A stretch of 64,000 nucleotides of DNA from Saksenaea vasiformis B4078 (lineage: Eukaryota; Mucoromycota; Mucoromycetes; Mucorales; Saksenaeaceae): positions 83,864-147,863 of the forward strand of contig JNDT01001794.1 of NCBI GenBank assembly GCA_000697055.1, written 5' to 3'. Under the pieces are notes generated by a model. The model was not told the DNA's origin. It did no database searches and was given only the letters and a program-made list of their open reading frames with translations. Below are positions 1 through 10,070 of the stretch, piece after piece (position 1 is the first letter of the stretch; each line of letters starts with the position of its first letter). Made by a program: the position numbers and the translations under genes.

Positions 1-1
1 T

Positions 2-578
2 ACTGAACGTCTATGCCTTTTGCAACACGCATGATGTAAGGTATGCAGGACAATGAAAAATTGCCTTTTCTCTTTACATTTCTCCTAGTTGGGGAACAAA
101 GGGAGATAACACGTTGCAGATGGATCTCGGCGTAGCCAACAAAGCAAGGAGTATAGAGGGAGGTGTTGAAGCCGTCGAGGTTGAATTAGCAGATGAGATT
201 GGATTAATTGATCGATCCTATGACGATGCAATTGAGCGTTTACAAAGTAAACCGGATATAATGAAGCAGGTTGGAGTAAAAGGAAAAAAATCATGCCTTT
301 TTGACTTATGCAAGCAACTTTAGAGCCGCCCTCCGAAAACCAAACAAGAAGATTATTACAAAGGATTTCGCACACGTTTAGTTCTGACATGGATCGGATG
401 CAACGCACTGCTTATCCTTTTCGTAACAAGTAGCACCTTCCAATCTTTAGTACAGCAGAAGGAAGCGTCTGCAGCTGTAGGAAGTGCCTATACCGGATTT
501 ATACTTTGGACAGTAACAGCTACTGCTGCTTTTCGATTTTTTGGGAGTCTTGCCTATTTGGTCTCACGATGCATGTAA
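2..578 (+). CDS. Chitin synthase, C-terminal part (3' end of gene)
   Basis: Membrane glycosyltransferase that polymerises UDP-GlcNAc into chitin for the cell wall; only its C-terminus lies in the window. Three exons fit: 2-40, 89-269 and 324-578, with introns 41-88 (GTATGC...CTAG) and 270-323 (GTTGGA...TTAG, a weak donor). Spliced reading gives the family hallmark NVYAFCNTHDVSWGTKGDN, split by the first intron. After an acidic linker comes EDYYKGFRTRLVLTW and two hydrophobic membrane segments ending FRFFGSLAYLVSRCM before TAA at 576-578. The hallmark motif and the terminal membrane segments are standard for chitin synthases; the class cannot be decided from this part. The catalytic domain lies upstream of base 1. 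The gene looks intact as far as it can be seen. Confidence 0.9.
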
Positions 579-699
579 CCTGTTGGTGTATGAAAAATAG
601 ATAAAAAGAACATTTTTCGTCCAATGATAATTGCTTGAACACATAAACGATGGTTGCTGGGACAATCAAATTCATTGCTTTGAGCTGGTTCCTGTGATA

Positions 700-895
700 G
701 GTACTGGATTTTTCCTAATGAATTGCGCTTGACATTTTTGATCCTGGCGTACACGAATTTCCATTTGGCGTTGCTCAAATTTTCATCTTCGCTGAATGTG
801 TTTCATGCCGCACTTTATGCATGGCGTTCCATCAGTTTCACTTTGCAGTGATGCGCATATCACTTTGGCACCCCACTACTTAAACAGTGGCGCGA
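700..895 (-). repeat. Left inverted-repeat arm
   Basis: Its reverse complement aligns with 3253-3485. Shared blocks include AAGTGATATRCGCA, GTGAAACTGATGG, ATGCATAAAGTGCGGCA, AATTCGTGT and CATTAGGAAAAATCCA. By eye, similarity is about 80-85 percent in the inner half, with several indels in the outer half. Confidence 0.75.
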
Positions 896-1704
896 GAAGT
901 AAATCAAATCAGTATCTTGGTTGATCATGGTAACAAAAGCTACAATTTCTACTCTTCTAAGAGGCATCTTGGGAAAAAGGTAACGAGTGATTTATCCGCC
1001 GTTTACCATTGTCGACTGATGGATGTGATGTGGCGAAAGAAGTTTTCATACAACGGTATTATTTCGCCTCCGACCAGATATACAATTCATGAAAGTGAGA
1101 GCCTTTGATCTTCAGCAAACACGAGTCATGCATAGCTAATACCAACTTACTTCAGGGCTTCCCTTCTTGCTTTTGATAGATCTAAGTTGATAGTTGAGAC
1201 AGAGAGCATATCGAACCATTCTCCCAGTGACGCTGGATTCATTTGACATGCTATCGGATTGCGTTTAGCGAGGGATTCGAATGGGAGTTGGCGCTTAAAC
1301 TACAAAAAAACACAGGAAGGATAAGGATGATACTTCGCTACTTCAACCAAAGAATAATCCACTTACTGATTGGCACCCAGGTCGGAAAACCATGTTTCTA
1401 ACTTCTTCGGAGATAGCCTCTTCTGCTGGAGGTTCAGGGAGGGAACGAAGCGACCCGTTTCGGGGAGTAACGATATATTAAAAATTATACCTTATGTCAA
1501 CTTCTAGACATCTAAGTAGCACGACGATGGTCTGTGTTGATGTATTGTTTGGTAAGGGCAAGGGCGTTTACCTCAGAAACAATGAGAAAATAAGAAAAAT
1601 ACGGCAAAGACTTTCATCAGTACAATGTCGGTGGCAACTTATACTACTGACCTTTTCTTGCTCATGCATGTCTTGTGTTGAATAATGTCACTGGTAGAGC
1701 TTCG
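896..1704. other. Inner left part of the inverted-repeat element, no gene seen
   Basis: Only short open frames without recognisable domains occur here. The stretch separates the left arm from the tandem duplication at 1705. Confidence 0.4.
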
Positions 1705-1995
1705 CGGGAGTCACGCGCGTTGAAGCGGATGGCATCTCCATCAATCTGGGGGAGCACAAGGCATGTACCCAGAGCTAGCAGAAGGGGACCTTTCGTACAA
1801 GCAACAATCTGTTGAAGAAGGGTGCAGCACGCCAGGTTCTCTACCACAAGAAAGCCTTCACGGGAGCCACGCACGTTGAAGCGGATGGCATCTCCATCAA
1901 TCTGGGAGGAGCACGAGGCATGTACCCAGAGCTAGCAGAAGGTGACCTTTCGTACAAGCAACAATCTGTTGAAGAAGGGTGCGGCACGCCAGGTT
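1705..1995 (+). repeat. Imperfect tandem duplication, 134/135 bp copies
   Basis: Copy 1 is 1705-1838 and copy 2 is 1861-1995, with 22 bases between them. They are almost identical, for example both contain TTGAAGCGGATGGCATCTCC. Copy 1 lacks one base in a G-rich run, so the two copies encode the same peptide in different frames. Only copy 2 is continuous with the open frame beginning at 1812. Confidence 0.85.
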
Positions 1996-2952
1996 GCTTT
2001 CTTGTTGTGACATTGATCGGACAATTGCTAGTTAGGAAATCCAGTCTACGTGGGGCGGGAAGCTGAAATTGCCGGTTTGGGTGTCAGATGTGCCGTGTGA
2101 GCGGTTCATCGCAAACATCATCAAGAGTAGCCCCAATCCTCATATACTGCGTTTCAAAACACGTCAACGGGAGCCTGTGCTATCGGCTGACCATTTCGAT
2201 ACCTTTGTGCACTACGATTTGCGCGCCCTTGAATTAATAACAGAAGCGTGCCTCGATATCTTACAAGCACCGAGAAACATAATGGATCACGAAGTCGGCG
2301 AACGAACTCTGGCCGTCAATTTTACGATACCTTTTATCAATGCTTTGTTCCGATGCTTCAACGATATCGTCGAACTAAAATGGTAACATCCTCGTCGCCG
2401 AAAGTGCCTTCTCACTGTATGTAAATCATGACTGAACAAAATGCTGCTTTACTTAGGTTGGAAGTTGAAAACGAAAATTTGAGAAGACACAAGTGGGATG
2501 GCCTTGGATTGGCGAAAAACTGGAACCAAGAAGTAGTCAGTTTCTTGCTGGAGTTATCGGGAGGAACGTTTGCCAATGATGGAAAAGTGAGAAGCGATGA
2601 AGTAAAGCTTTATTGAAACGCACAAAGGTCAGTCAACCTTGTATCCAATTATCTCAGCGGTCAGTACCCGATCCGAACGTTCTGCTGCCAATATCATAAT
2701 AAGGTGCTGTACTTTGAATCACTCACGCTCGTCGACAATCGAAGATATATCCGACAGCGCCATGCTGAAGTTAAGATACCTCAGAATGGTCAGGAACTCA
2801 AGGGTTTATTGCAAAAAATGCACCTTGTGTTTGGTTGGAGGGATGCGATTGTCCAGCTAGCTCGGAATTTGAAAGATGCTCGGCCGCTGGAACAAGACAG
2901 CTTGCACAGCGAGACTTACTTTGACACAACTTCACCGCCAAGCAGCCAATGA
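1812..2952 (+). pseudogene. Uncharacterised gene inside the inverted-repeat element, broken
   Basis: Several plus-strand open segments succeed one another: 1812-2066, 2069-2386, 2428-2616 and 2704-2952. The last contains YFESLTLVDNRRYIRQRHAEVKI followed by a predicted helical stretch. I do not recognise the protein. The pattern of a central helical domain and a C-terminal VDNRRYI-like strand recalls large uncharacterised protein families that recur in Mucoromycota genomes, which is an impression only. Frames change between segments, and not all changes are explained by introns. The upstream tandem duplication introduces one of the shifts, so I treat the gene as degraded. A spliced but functional gene is the alternative. 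Confidence 0.35.
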
Positions 2953-3252
2953 TTCAAAGGCACCCATCATGTATATCCCCTGTCACAGAATTGGAATATG
3001 TACATAAAATTAGTGAATTATCCTGATGTCATATCGTTTGTTGACTTGTGTTTGAGATACCAAAACGTTAAAGTATATGTAGGTTCTTGTACAGTTTAGG
3101 GATACAATTATTTTGCTTCCCAGGTATGTTAGTGCAAAGGGAGCTGATGATAAAATGAAGCATGTGACAACAATGCACATCGAAAAAAAAAGGATTTTAT
3201 AGAAACGTAGCCATCTAGTCCTACAGTTGAGAAGGAACTTTTTACGGTAATT

Positions 3253-3485
3253 TGCGCGCCAGTGTTGAAGTAGCGGGGCGCCAAAGTGATATACGCACCA
3301 CGCCAAAGGTGAAACTGATGGGACGCTATGCATAAAGTGCGGCAGCGCCAAGCTGAAACGACAGAACGCCATGTATTAGACATCTTCAGCCAAGATGAGA
3401 CTCAAGCAGTGCCAAATAGGAATTCGTGTCACGCCAAGGTTAGAAAAAACCAAGCGCCATTCATTAGGAAAAATCCAATATGACG
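3253..3485 (+). repeat. Right inverted-repeat arm
   Basis: Mate of the 700-895 arm. About nine GCCA-core motifs (GCGCCAGT, GCGCCAAAG, CACGCCAAAGG, GCGCCAAGC, AACGCCATG, GTGCCAAAT, CACGCCAAGG, GCGCCATTC and a weaker CAGCCAAG) fall within about 220 bases. This arm is longer than the left one through small insertions that themselves carry the motif. Confidence 0.75.
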
Positions 3486-4644
3486 ATATATGCATGATGA
3501 CTTTGCTTCCCAAATATCTTTTTGTACGAGGTCGGTAACATGCTTCCGAAAGCGAAAAGCACGTCTGACTACCAGTTGCTGAAAGCTATATGTCTGCTTC
3601 GTACTGCACACTCGGGAGTAGCCAATAAGTTGATAGAATTCTCTTATCTGCTGTCGAAGAGACAGCAGAAAGACATCTGTATAGTGTAAACCGATCACAT
3701 ACAGTCATCCGTTTACTGCCCTGTTATCGGAACGAGACCTGCATGACGGTCCCTGCTCCTATCTTTTAACATCATCTCCGAACGAAGTGAAATGGGGCTT
3801 CTCTCCGACGCATGCATTTTATGATCAGACAACGACGACTTTTTGTCCGATTGTATCCTGTCGAGAGATTAAAAGGAGCGTGCTTCTCTGTCATGCTGCT
3901 CTTTCGAACGAAAAACTTAATAATAGGAGCTAATCGAGCTTTTCTCCCATGTCTGCAATATCCTGTTCAACCGCAGGATACTTCTCAAGGAAAACTTTAT
4001 CATTTGATTCTGTCATGGACGTTAAATCCATCCTTTACGATGGGATGCAGCCTCACTCCTCTTGAGCTCTTTCACTTGCAGAAATTGAGGAAGTGTTATC
4101 TAGAGAGCTCCTGTATCGTAGCAGACTTCTCGGAGCTGAGCAAAAAGTGAACATCAATAAACTTAGTGAGACGCTGCTTCTCGTGTTGGGATAACTTTAT
4201 ATTCACTTTTTCCCACGAGGATCGACGGATACTTAGAATAATGGCATGATGAGCAACCAAAAGGTGATCGAGGTTTACTTGCGCTACACTTTCTGCAATG
4301 ATCCGCTTTCCATATCCATCTGTCGGAGTTTTGAGGCTCCAGATCTTGGGAGTAAATGCATGGGTGACACAAACGGAGAATTTCGTAGCGGGAAGAAGGC
4401 GGGATCCATGCTGTTGGCCAATAAATCTGGCTCGTTCGCTATGACACATAAAACTTTGCTGAACAATGGCTACAGCCGCTTCAGCCAATAAAATAGCTGC
4501 ATTAGCAATGATTCATAGTTCTGTGAGCCACTCGGGGTTGATTTTCCCACAATGAAAATTGAGTGTCTGGACACAAAAAAAAATTTTATGTACACATCAA
4601 CAGCTAAAAAACTATGTACAAAATACTAAGAAAGTAAAAGGAAT
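3486..4644. other. Intergenic stretch, no supported gene
   Basis: Overlapping open frames at 3812-4150 (+) and 4096-4488 (-) lack recognisable domains and repeat structure. Bases 4560-4640, rich in A and T, probably hold the 3' untranslated region of the CSL gene that ends at 4645. Confidence 0.4.
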
Positions 4645-6645
4645 CTACACGAGACAAGAAGGACTATTGGAGGCTGCAACAACTGACCATCGACCAGCAT
4701 CATGATTCACCAAGATATCGCAGATCAGGGCTTTACCAGAGTGATAGACCATGCCGTCTTGCCGAGCCAGTAGCAAGGGTAATTCAAGGGACCGTCGGCC
4801 ATTGGGTTCCGAACTTAGAAGATCATGGTTGGCAACCAGTAAATCGCGTGTGGAAGGGAGTTCGATAGTAAAGTGTTGGGATGAACCAAGCCGTCGAGTA
4901 GGCAATGGACCATGTGTTCCTAGCCAACATTCAAGCAAGCGTGGGGTTGGGGCAGCCTGGATCAGATGTTGTCCGACAATTTCGAGTGTGTGTGATGTAG
5001 CGTGGTACTGAATTGAAGAGAGAATTGGAAAAGGTGTGATCGAACGTGAAGGAGAAGGTGGTGGTGAGGAAGGTCGCGAAGTAGCTGCTTTCATGTCCTG
5101 TTCTCCTTCCTCGTCATTGTCTTCGTCCTCAGGATGTGTAAACGTTTGTTCAAATTTAGCAATGCCAACGATGGTCCAGCATAGATAATCGTCGACTTCT
5201 TCGTGTGCCATGTCGAGACTATTTCTGTCCGGTTGTACCAAACGAGAACGAGCAAAGTCCAGCCATGCACTTGTATTGTTGCATCCGTTGTCGCCATTTC
5301 CCTCGCAATTTTCGTTCATCGTACCCGCAGCACTGAGATAAACCGGTTGATCGTCAACAGAAGATGCGAGTTGTAAGGCGATCTTTTGCATCTGGCTGAC
5401 TGGTCCGAAAGCACAGGAAGCAATTCGCCCCTTATCGACCTTGCGAATGATCATGGCCGGGGAGGCCACACCCGTGTGGGCATCTTTGAGGATGATCTCC
5501 GTTCCATAGTTGATAGGAACTGCTGCGGTCGACGAGGGGTAGTGTGTAGGTGCGTGTTGCTCTCCTTCGCCACCGCCACCACTGTTACTGGTACTAGTAG
5601 TACCACTACTACTGCTACTACTGCTACCGCTCGTAGTACTGTTGTTTATCGGCGGCGTCGCTTGTTGTTGATTTGGCTGACGTACGATAATAATGTCAAA
5701 AGGAGACCAGGTTGAATTTTTTGCGCAGAGTTGATAATCTTCGGTTGTCATGTACTTTGTTCGAACGGTTTGCGAATTAATTCGGTTGAACAGCGAAACG
5801 GGTGCATTAGCTAAGATACAGGTGGAGATATTGCGGGCTTTTGCTGTTTTCTTTGAAGGTTTTGAGATGATCGAAATTGGGTTGGATAGGAAGGAGGCGT
5901 AGGGTTGTGAAGGTGGGGGTGAGGGTCTCGGGCTCATCGTTTGAACATCTGTTGAATGTTGATCATTGTCGTCATTGGGGCGATAGAGATTAACGCGCAG
6001 ACTAAACTGCTTAGCCTTGGCGGTGCCTGTGACATGTAGATACTTGAAGCTACCACACATATTCTCATCCAAGAGAGTGCGTTGTTCCAATGGACGTTCA
6101 TTGGATGTGTTATTATTATTTTCACAGACGACTGCCATAGAAACTTGTGGTTTCTTGTCAATTCTGTCCTTTGAATGTAACACGACAAGGGGTGGGGGAC
6201 ACAGGAAACGTTTCTCGGAGCCATAGGATTTCTGAGCAACCGACGCATGCAGACAGGTGACGGTGGTCATGCGTTTTGGTAGGGCAGGTTTTTCCATTTT
6301 TTCGCGAATACAACGGCGTATCTTTGTTGATCGATCTGTGTCTTGAAATTCGTCCAGTCGTTGACGTTTAATTGTTGATTCGGTAGCCACCGAGGGCGTA
6401 ACGTGATAGCGAGCGTGTTGTTGCTGTTGTTGTCGGTCACCGTTTGAATCGAGCAGCGATTCGATCGACATTGAGCTATGACCAGCTGTAGTATGATGAT
6501 GATGATGCTGAGGATCTGGTAGATGGATAGGTTGTGCTTGGTCGATTGCACTTAACAATGAATCCATTGGTGATAAGCCGATAAATTGGATTTTTCTGCT
6601 AGAGCCGAATACTTCTTCTGATACAACGTGAGATCGTTGTTCCAT
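4645..6645 (-). CDS. CSL-family (CBF1/Su(H)/LAG-1) transcription factor
   Basis: Sequence-specific nuclear DNA-binding protein; fungal relatives are Cbf11/Cbf12 of fission yeast. It is one exon of 666 residues. Residues 1-120 are low complexity (His-, Gln- and Ser-rich). An N-terminal Rel-homology-type DNA-binding domain spans about 125-255, with the signature HASVAQKSYGSEKRFLCPPP at 133-152. The beta-trefoil domain follows from about 256, with ISKPSKKTAKARN at 260-272 and NRINSQTVRTKY at 287-298. A Ser/Gly-rich insertion at about 328-372 interrupts the trefoil. A C-terminal Ig/IPT-like domain probably covers 540-650 (PFPILSSIQYH...). The start ATG at 6645 follows a purine-rich leader. Family assignment is secure from the signatures; the target genes are unknown. 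Metazoan Notch partners are not expected in fungi. Confidence 0.93.
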   Translation of the reverse strand: MEQRSHVVSEEVFGSSRKIQFIGLSPMDSLLSAIDQAQPIHLPDPQHHHHHTTAGHSSMSIESLLDSNGDRQQQQQHARYHVTPSVATESTIKRQRLDEFQDTDRSTKIRRCIREKMEKPALPKRMTTVTCLHASVAQKSYGSEKRFLCPPPLVVLHSKDRIDKKPQVSMAVVCENNNNTSNERPLEQRTLLDENMCGSFKYLHVTGTAKAKQFSLRVNLYRPNDDNDQHSTDVQTMSPRPSPPPSQPYASFLSNPISIISKPSKKTAKARNISTCILANAPVSLFNRINSQTVRTKYMTTEDYQLCAKNSTWSPFDIIIVRQPNQQQATPPINNSTTSGSSSSSSSGTTSTSNSGGGGEGEQHAPTHYPSSTAAVPINYGTEIILKDAHTGVASPAMIIRKVDKGRIASCAFGPVSQMQKIALQLASSVDDQPVYLSAAGTMNENCEGNGDNGCNNTSAWLDFARSRLVQPDRNSLDMAHEEVDDYLCWTIVGIAKFEQTFTHPEDEDNDEEGEQDMKAATSRPSSPPPSPSRSITPFPILSSIQYHATSHTLEIVGQHLIQAAPTPRLLECWLGTHGPLPTRRLGSSQHFTIELPSTRDLLVANHDLLSSEPNGRRSLELPLLLARQDGMVYHSGKALICDILVNHDAGRWSVVAASNSPSCLV

Positions 6646-7361
6646 TGTTAAAGGTAAAGAAGAAAGAAAGAAAGGAAAAAAGGGGGTTAAATGGGTAAAA
6701 AGGAAAAAAAAAAGGTAAAAAGAAGAAAAAGAAGAAATTTGCAGTTCCCTTGTTAGTTGGGGAATTCCCCCGTATTTCTTTTATATAGTTCCATCAAAGA
6801 GCGGATTTTTTATTTAGGCAATGACCCGAAAATGGAATTGATAAGATGCAGTTTGATCTTATCACGTGCGAATTTCGCACTGAGCTTCGATTTTCCCACC
6901 GATTTTCCCAGGAGGGTTTTTGCGGGTGCAACATTGTTGATTTTTTACGCAAAAAACCAAAAAATCTTAGGTTACCAGTAAAGAAAAGTACGCCGCAAAT
7001 GCATGCAGGAGTTCAAACTAAACTTCCTTTTTTTCCATTTTTTCCTTTAACCTAGTTGTTTCTATTCGACGCATGAAAAAGAAAGAAAGTAAGAAGAGAG
7101 GAACGAATAACTACTATATACAGCAATGATAAGCAGTTCTCCCCAATTACATTGGATTGAATAAGTTGACAGGATCGCATGTGACAAGAAAGTTTTGGTT
7201 TACCGCATATGGACGAGCATCTATTTTAACAAGATCACGCTCCTCTCGAGCAACAAGACACCTTCCCTTTTCGGCTGCGTGGGAAATGAACGATGCGCAA
7301 GGAGAGACTGTAATTCTTTTCGGTTTCAGATGAAAAGGAATGTCGTCATTTTGTTCCACGA
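6646..7361. other. Upstream region of the CSL gene
   Basis: About 700 bases between the CSL start codon and the stop of the next minus-strand gene. Bases 6655-6735 are a purine-rich run on the plus strand, so the CSL leader would be pyrimidine-rich. No coding signal was recognised. A minus-strand open frame at 7147-7359 lies just downstream of the Arf-GEF stop and is probably its 3' untranslated region. Confidence 0.4.
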
Positions 7362-9667
7362 TTAGTTGAGTTTGGCATGACGTTGAAGTATATCACTATA
7401 ACAACGAAACCGTTGTAGTTCGAACACAAGTTGATCTTGCTGGATTGGTGGTAGTATCTTCGGCGGGAAGGATGATGTTGGTTATTTTGTACAACTTCTA
7501 TAGTCATCTTACTTTGAAATGACGATCATATTCCTCATCAAGCCATACGATGTATCTCCTGATTGCTTCCCACTGGTCTTTTTCCTCCAAGAGACTTGAT
7601 CCAGCCGACGGCATCAATGGAGGCCAACACTTTGTGGGACAAGGTAATTTACTTTCAATGGCTGCCCAGTAATTGCATTGATCGATCCACAAACGGACTT
7701 GGCATTGTGACCCACAGTCGAAAAGATAAAGACCATTGACTTGTTTGAGTAAAAAAACATGTGGTCTTCCCTTGTCATCCGCCTGTGCTAATGTGTTTGC
7801 GAGATGGATCTCGACGCGCCTATGCTTTTTTGGAACGGTGAGAATATTTTCTTCACTATCTCCAACCTTTCTTCTGTCTTTACGCTATCATTCTGTGACC
7901 CCTTCTCTCTTTTTTTTTCCGCATGAATCGAAAGGAAAAATGATTGGTTTACGGAATGTGCAACCTACCTGATGACTAGCACCTCCGCCGCCGCCGCCAT
8001 CATGAACGTAGATGAGGAGATAACCCCGGGCGAGGATGACCCAACATGCCTGCCAATCATCATTCGCCTTACAAAATGCGAGTGGTCCTTCACGATAAGG
8101 CCCTTGTTTCTCACGGTGTTTCTGTCGTAATCTTGTCCAGGAACTGCTTCTTCTTCGCGTTACCGTATCACCTGATGGAAATGAATTCTCCTAAAAGAAA
8201 AAAAAATCAGGAGGAAAAGCGATACAACATTTCAATTTTTACTTAATCCAATCACGAACCTGTGCTTTACTTAATCTTCTTGCACCCTCTGCCCCAGTTT
8301 CCCGCGACAGTGACACTGAGAAAAGACTCCGTTGTTTGACAGAAAAATACATATCCTAAATTAGGGATTCATCTAATCAATAAACATACTGTCATCTTAA
8401 AAAAAACATACCTGCAGGTAATTTGTCGCTTCTACTCGCCAACCACCTGACACATCACCACTACTGCCGAGCGCGTGCATGTCACACAATCTTCTCATGG
8501 TACGTTCACAGAACATACTGCAGGTCATACGCTTTGGTGGTTGTTGAATATGCAACTCTATATCCAGCAAGACAAGGGACTGAATGACCACCAGTACTGA
8601 AGCTAAGCGTTGTGTATTTTAAAAAATGAGTTTATCTATGTTTTTTGTTTACCTTGATCTTTAAATGGGCCATGAGGGTTACATTTGTAATATTGGTATG
8701 CAAAAGCCTCCAGCACCTGCTCTATCCTTCTTAATATCTTTGTGATCCGTATTTTCGAATAAAACTCCCTATACTGATGAATTTAATACACCTTTGATTG
8801 TTGCGCATTGTATACTCTTGTTTCTTACCGAAATGCTTCGTCAAGCGGCCGTGCGGTACAGACATGGGTTGGAAACCTCGTTTCCGTTCGATTCGAGTGA
8901 TCCTTAAGATTGACGAACTCCTCAGAAAACCTGGACTCTTGCTGCTTGTCTGATTGTATGCAAAATAAACCGCTCCAATCAATGTTTGAAGGCAAAGCTT
9001 GCTTCCATGGGTGCAATCCAGATTCAGCCTCGTTGGTCATCCGACTCGGCGTGGCATCATCCGAAAGAATTTCATTCCCGTGCGTTAAGTTGAGGCTCGA
9101 GTAAAGTTCATCAGCTGTCTCATACTCGTCGCTATCAGCGTCGCTACTCATGAACCACGATTCATGGCGACCATCCTCGTCAATTGTCGCCTCATCCGTT
9201 TTTGCTGTCGTCTCGGGACTCCCAGGGCGCAGCGGCGGAGTGTGAATTATCCAAGTAGTACACGGTCTCTCTAAGCGAGCAGAGGATCGTACAAAGTCCT
9301 CTGCCTTGTCAGCAGGCTAATTTTTTATTTCGGAGGAAATTAAACGCTCAGCTTAATCATAATTCGCGCGTAATAGTGTCCGAACGGTTGGAACAAACTA
9401 CCTACATTTTTGCGCCTGACTGATTTCCACATACTCCGCCGAACCTGTTCAAAAACATTAGAATATACACAAACAGATGCGCCCCGTGCGAACCTTCTCT
9501 TGTTTTTTTCCTTTCTTTAACAGACTGCTGCTACTACTACTGCTGCTGCTGCTGATAGGTGGCGTAGGCATCGATTCTATAGCCGGATGGTCCCTTGCCT
9601 GTTTAGATCGCGATCCTGTACTTACAGATGAAGAGGACGACAATACTGAAGAATTACAGGACAGCAT
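7362..9667 (-). CDS. Sec7-PH protein (Arf-GEF-like), about nine exons
   Basis: Sec7-PH proteins of the Syt1/EFA6 type load GTP onto Arf GTPases at membranes. Exons (approximate): 9667-9471, 9447-9405, 9316-8829, 8768-8655, 8597-8412, 8359-8259, 8197-7979, about 7890-7513 and about 7440-7362. The N-terminus is Ser-rich, with a ten-Ser run. The Sec7-like part reads RPLDEAFREFYSK across intron 8769-8828, then RRIEQVLEAFAYQYYKCNPH, LLDIELHIQQ and MTCSMFCERTM. The PH domain begins GPLAF, contains CWVILARGYLLIY, and ends with a Trp-containing helix (RLWIDQCNYWAA). A short C-terminal helix follows, ending HAKLN. The fold is identified from the order of motifs. Both diagnostic Sec7 motifs are altered (see findings), so exchange activity is doubtful. 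Exon borders at the 5' end are uncertain. Confidence 0.75.
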
Positions 9668-10070
9668 GATACTGCAATGAAAAAGGTACGAATGTCCACG
9701 TTAAAGGAAGATAGGAAAAAAGAAAAAGGGAAAATCGCGTGAAAATGGTAGCTCAATAGCGTAAACTTTATTTCTCGTTTTTTTGGATTACATCCTTTAA
9801 TTTTTGTGTCCAAGAAAGCTGCTCTTTCTCTTTCTTTTAACATGCGATTCTAACATTATCTACGCTGCGTTTGGTATTTTTATGGCGTAGCTTTCCGCTT
9901 GTTCGTTTTATATACGTTCAATGTATCAATGGACAATATGTTACTACACGATAGGTTTTTGGTGCTCTTGCAGATGTTTGTAGATGGCTGTGTCCGCTGT
10001 GCTTAATTTATGGATCGGAAATACAAGAGACGTCTGGAACAAGTACGACATTATCACATTTTCACATGGC
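9668..10070. other. Spacer between the Sec7-PH and FHA genes
   Basis: Upstream region of the Sec7-PH gene and downstream region of the FHA gene. AT-rich runs are present; no gene was seen. Confidence 0.4.

Larger units (their letters stand above)
700..3485. mobile_element. Candidate DNA element with long inverted repeats
   Basis: Two related segments, about 700-895 and 3253-3485, lie in inverted orientation with their matching outer ends facing outwards. They enclose about 2.35 kb with a broken uncharacterised gene. Both arms carry many short GCCAA-type motifs (GCGCCA, ACGCCA, GTGCCAAA), recalling clustered subterminal transposase-binding sites. No transposase was recognised inside, so it would be non-autonomous or decayed. 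Target-site duplications were not found with certainty. A pair of independently inserted repeats remains possible. Confidence 0.5.

Noticed and set aside
9477..9680. Plus-strand frame with a Leu run.
   Set aside because: It is antisense to the poly-Ser stretch in the first exon of the Sec7-PH gene.
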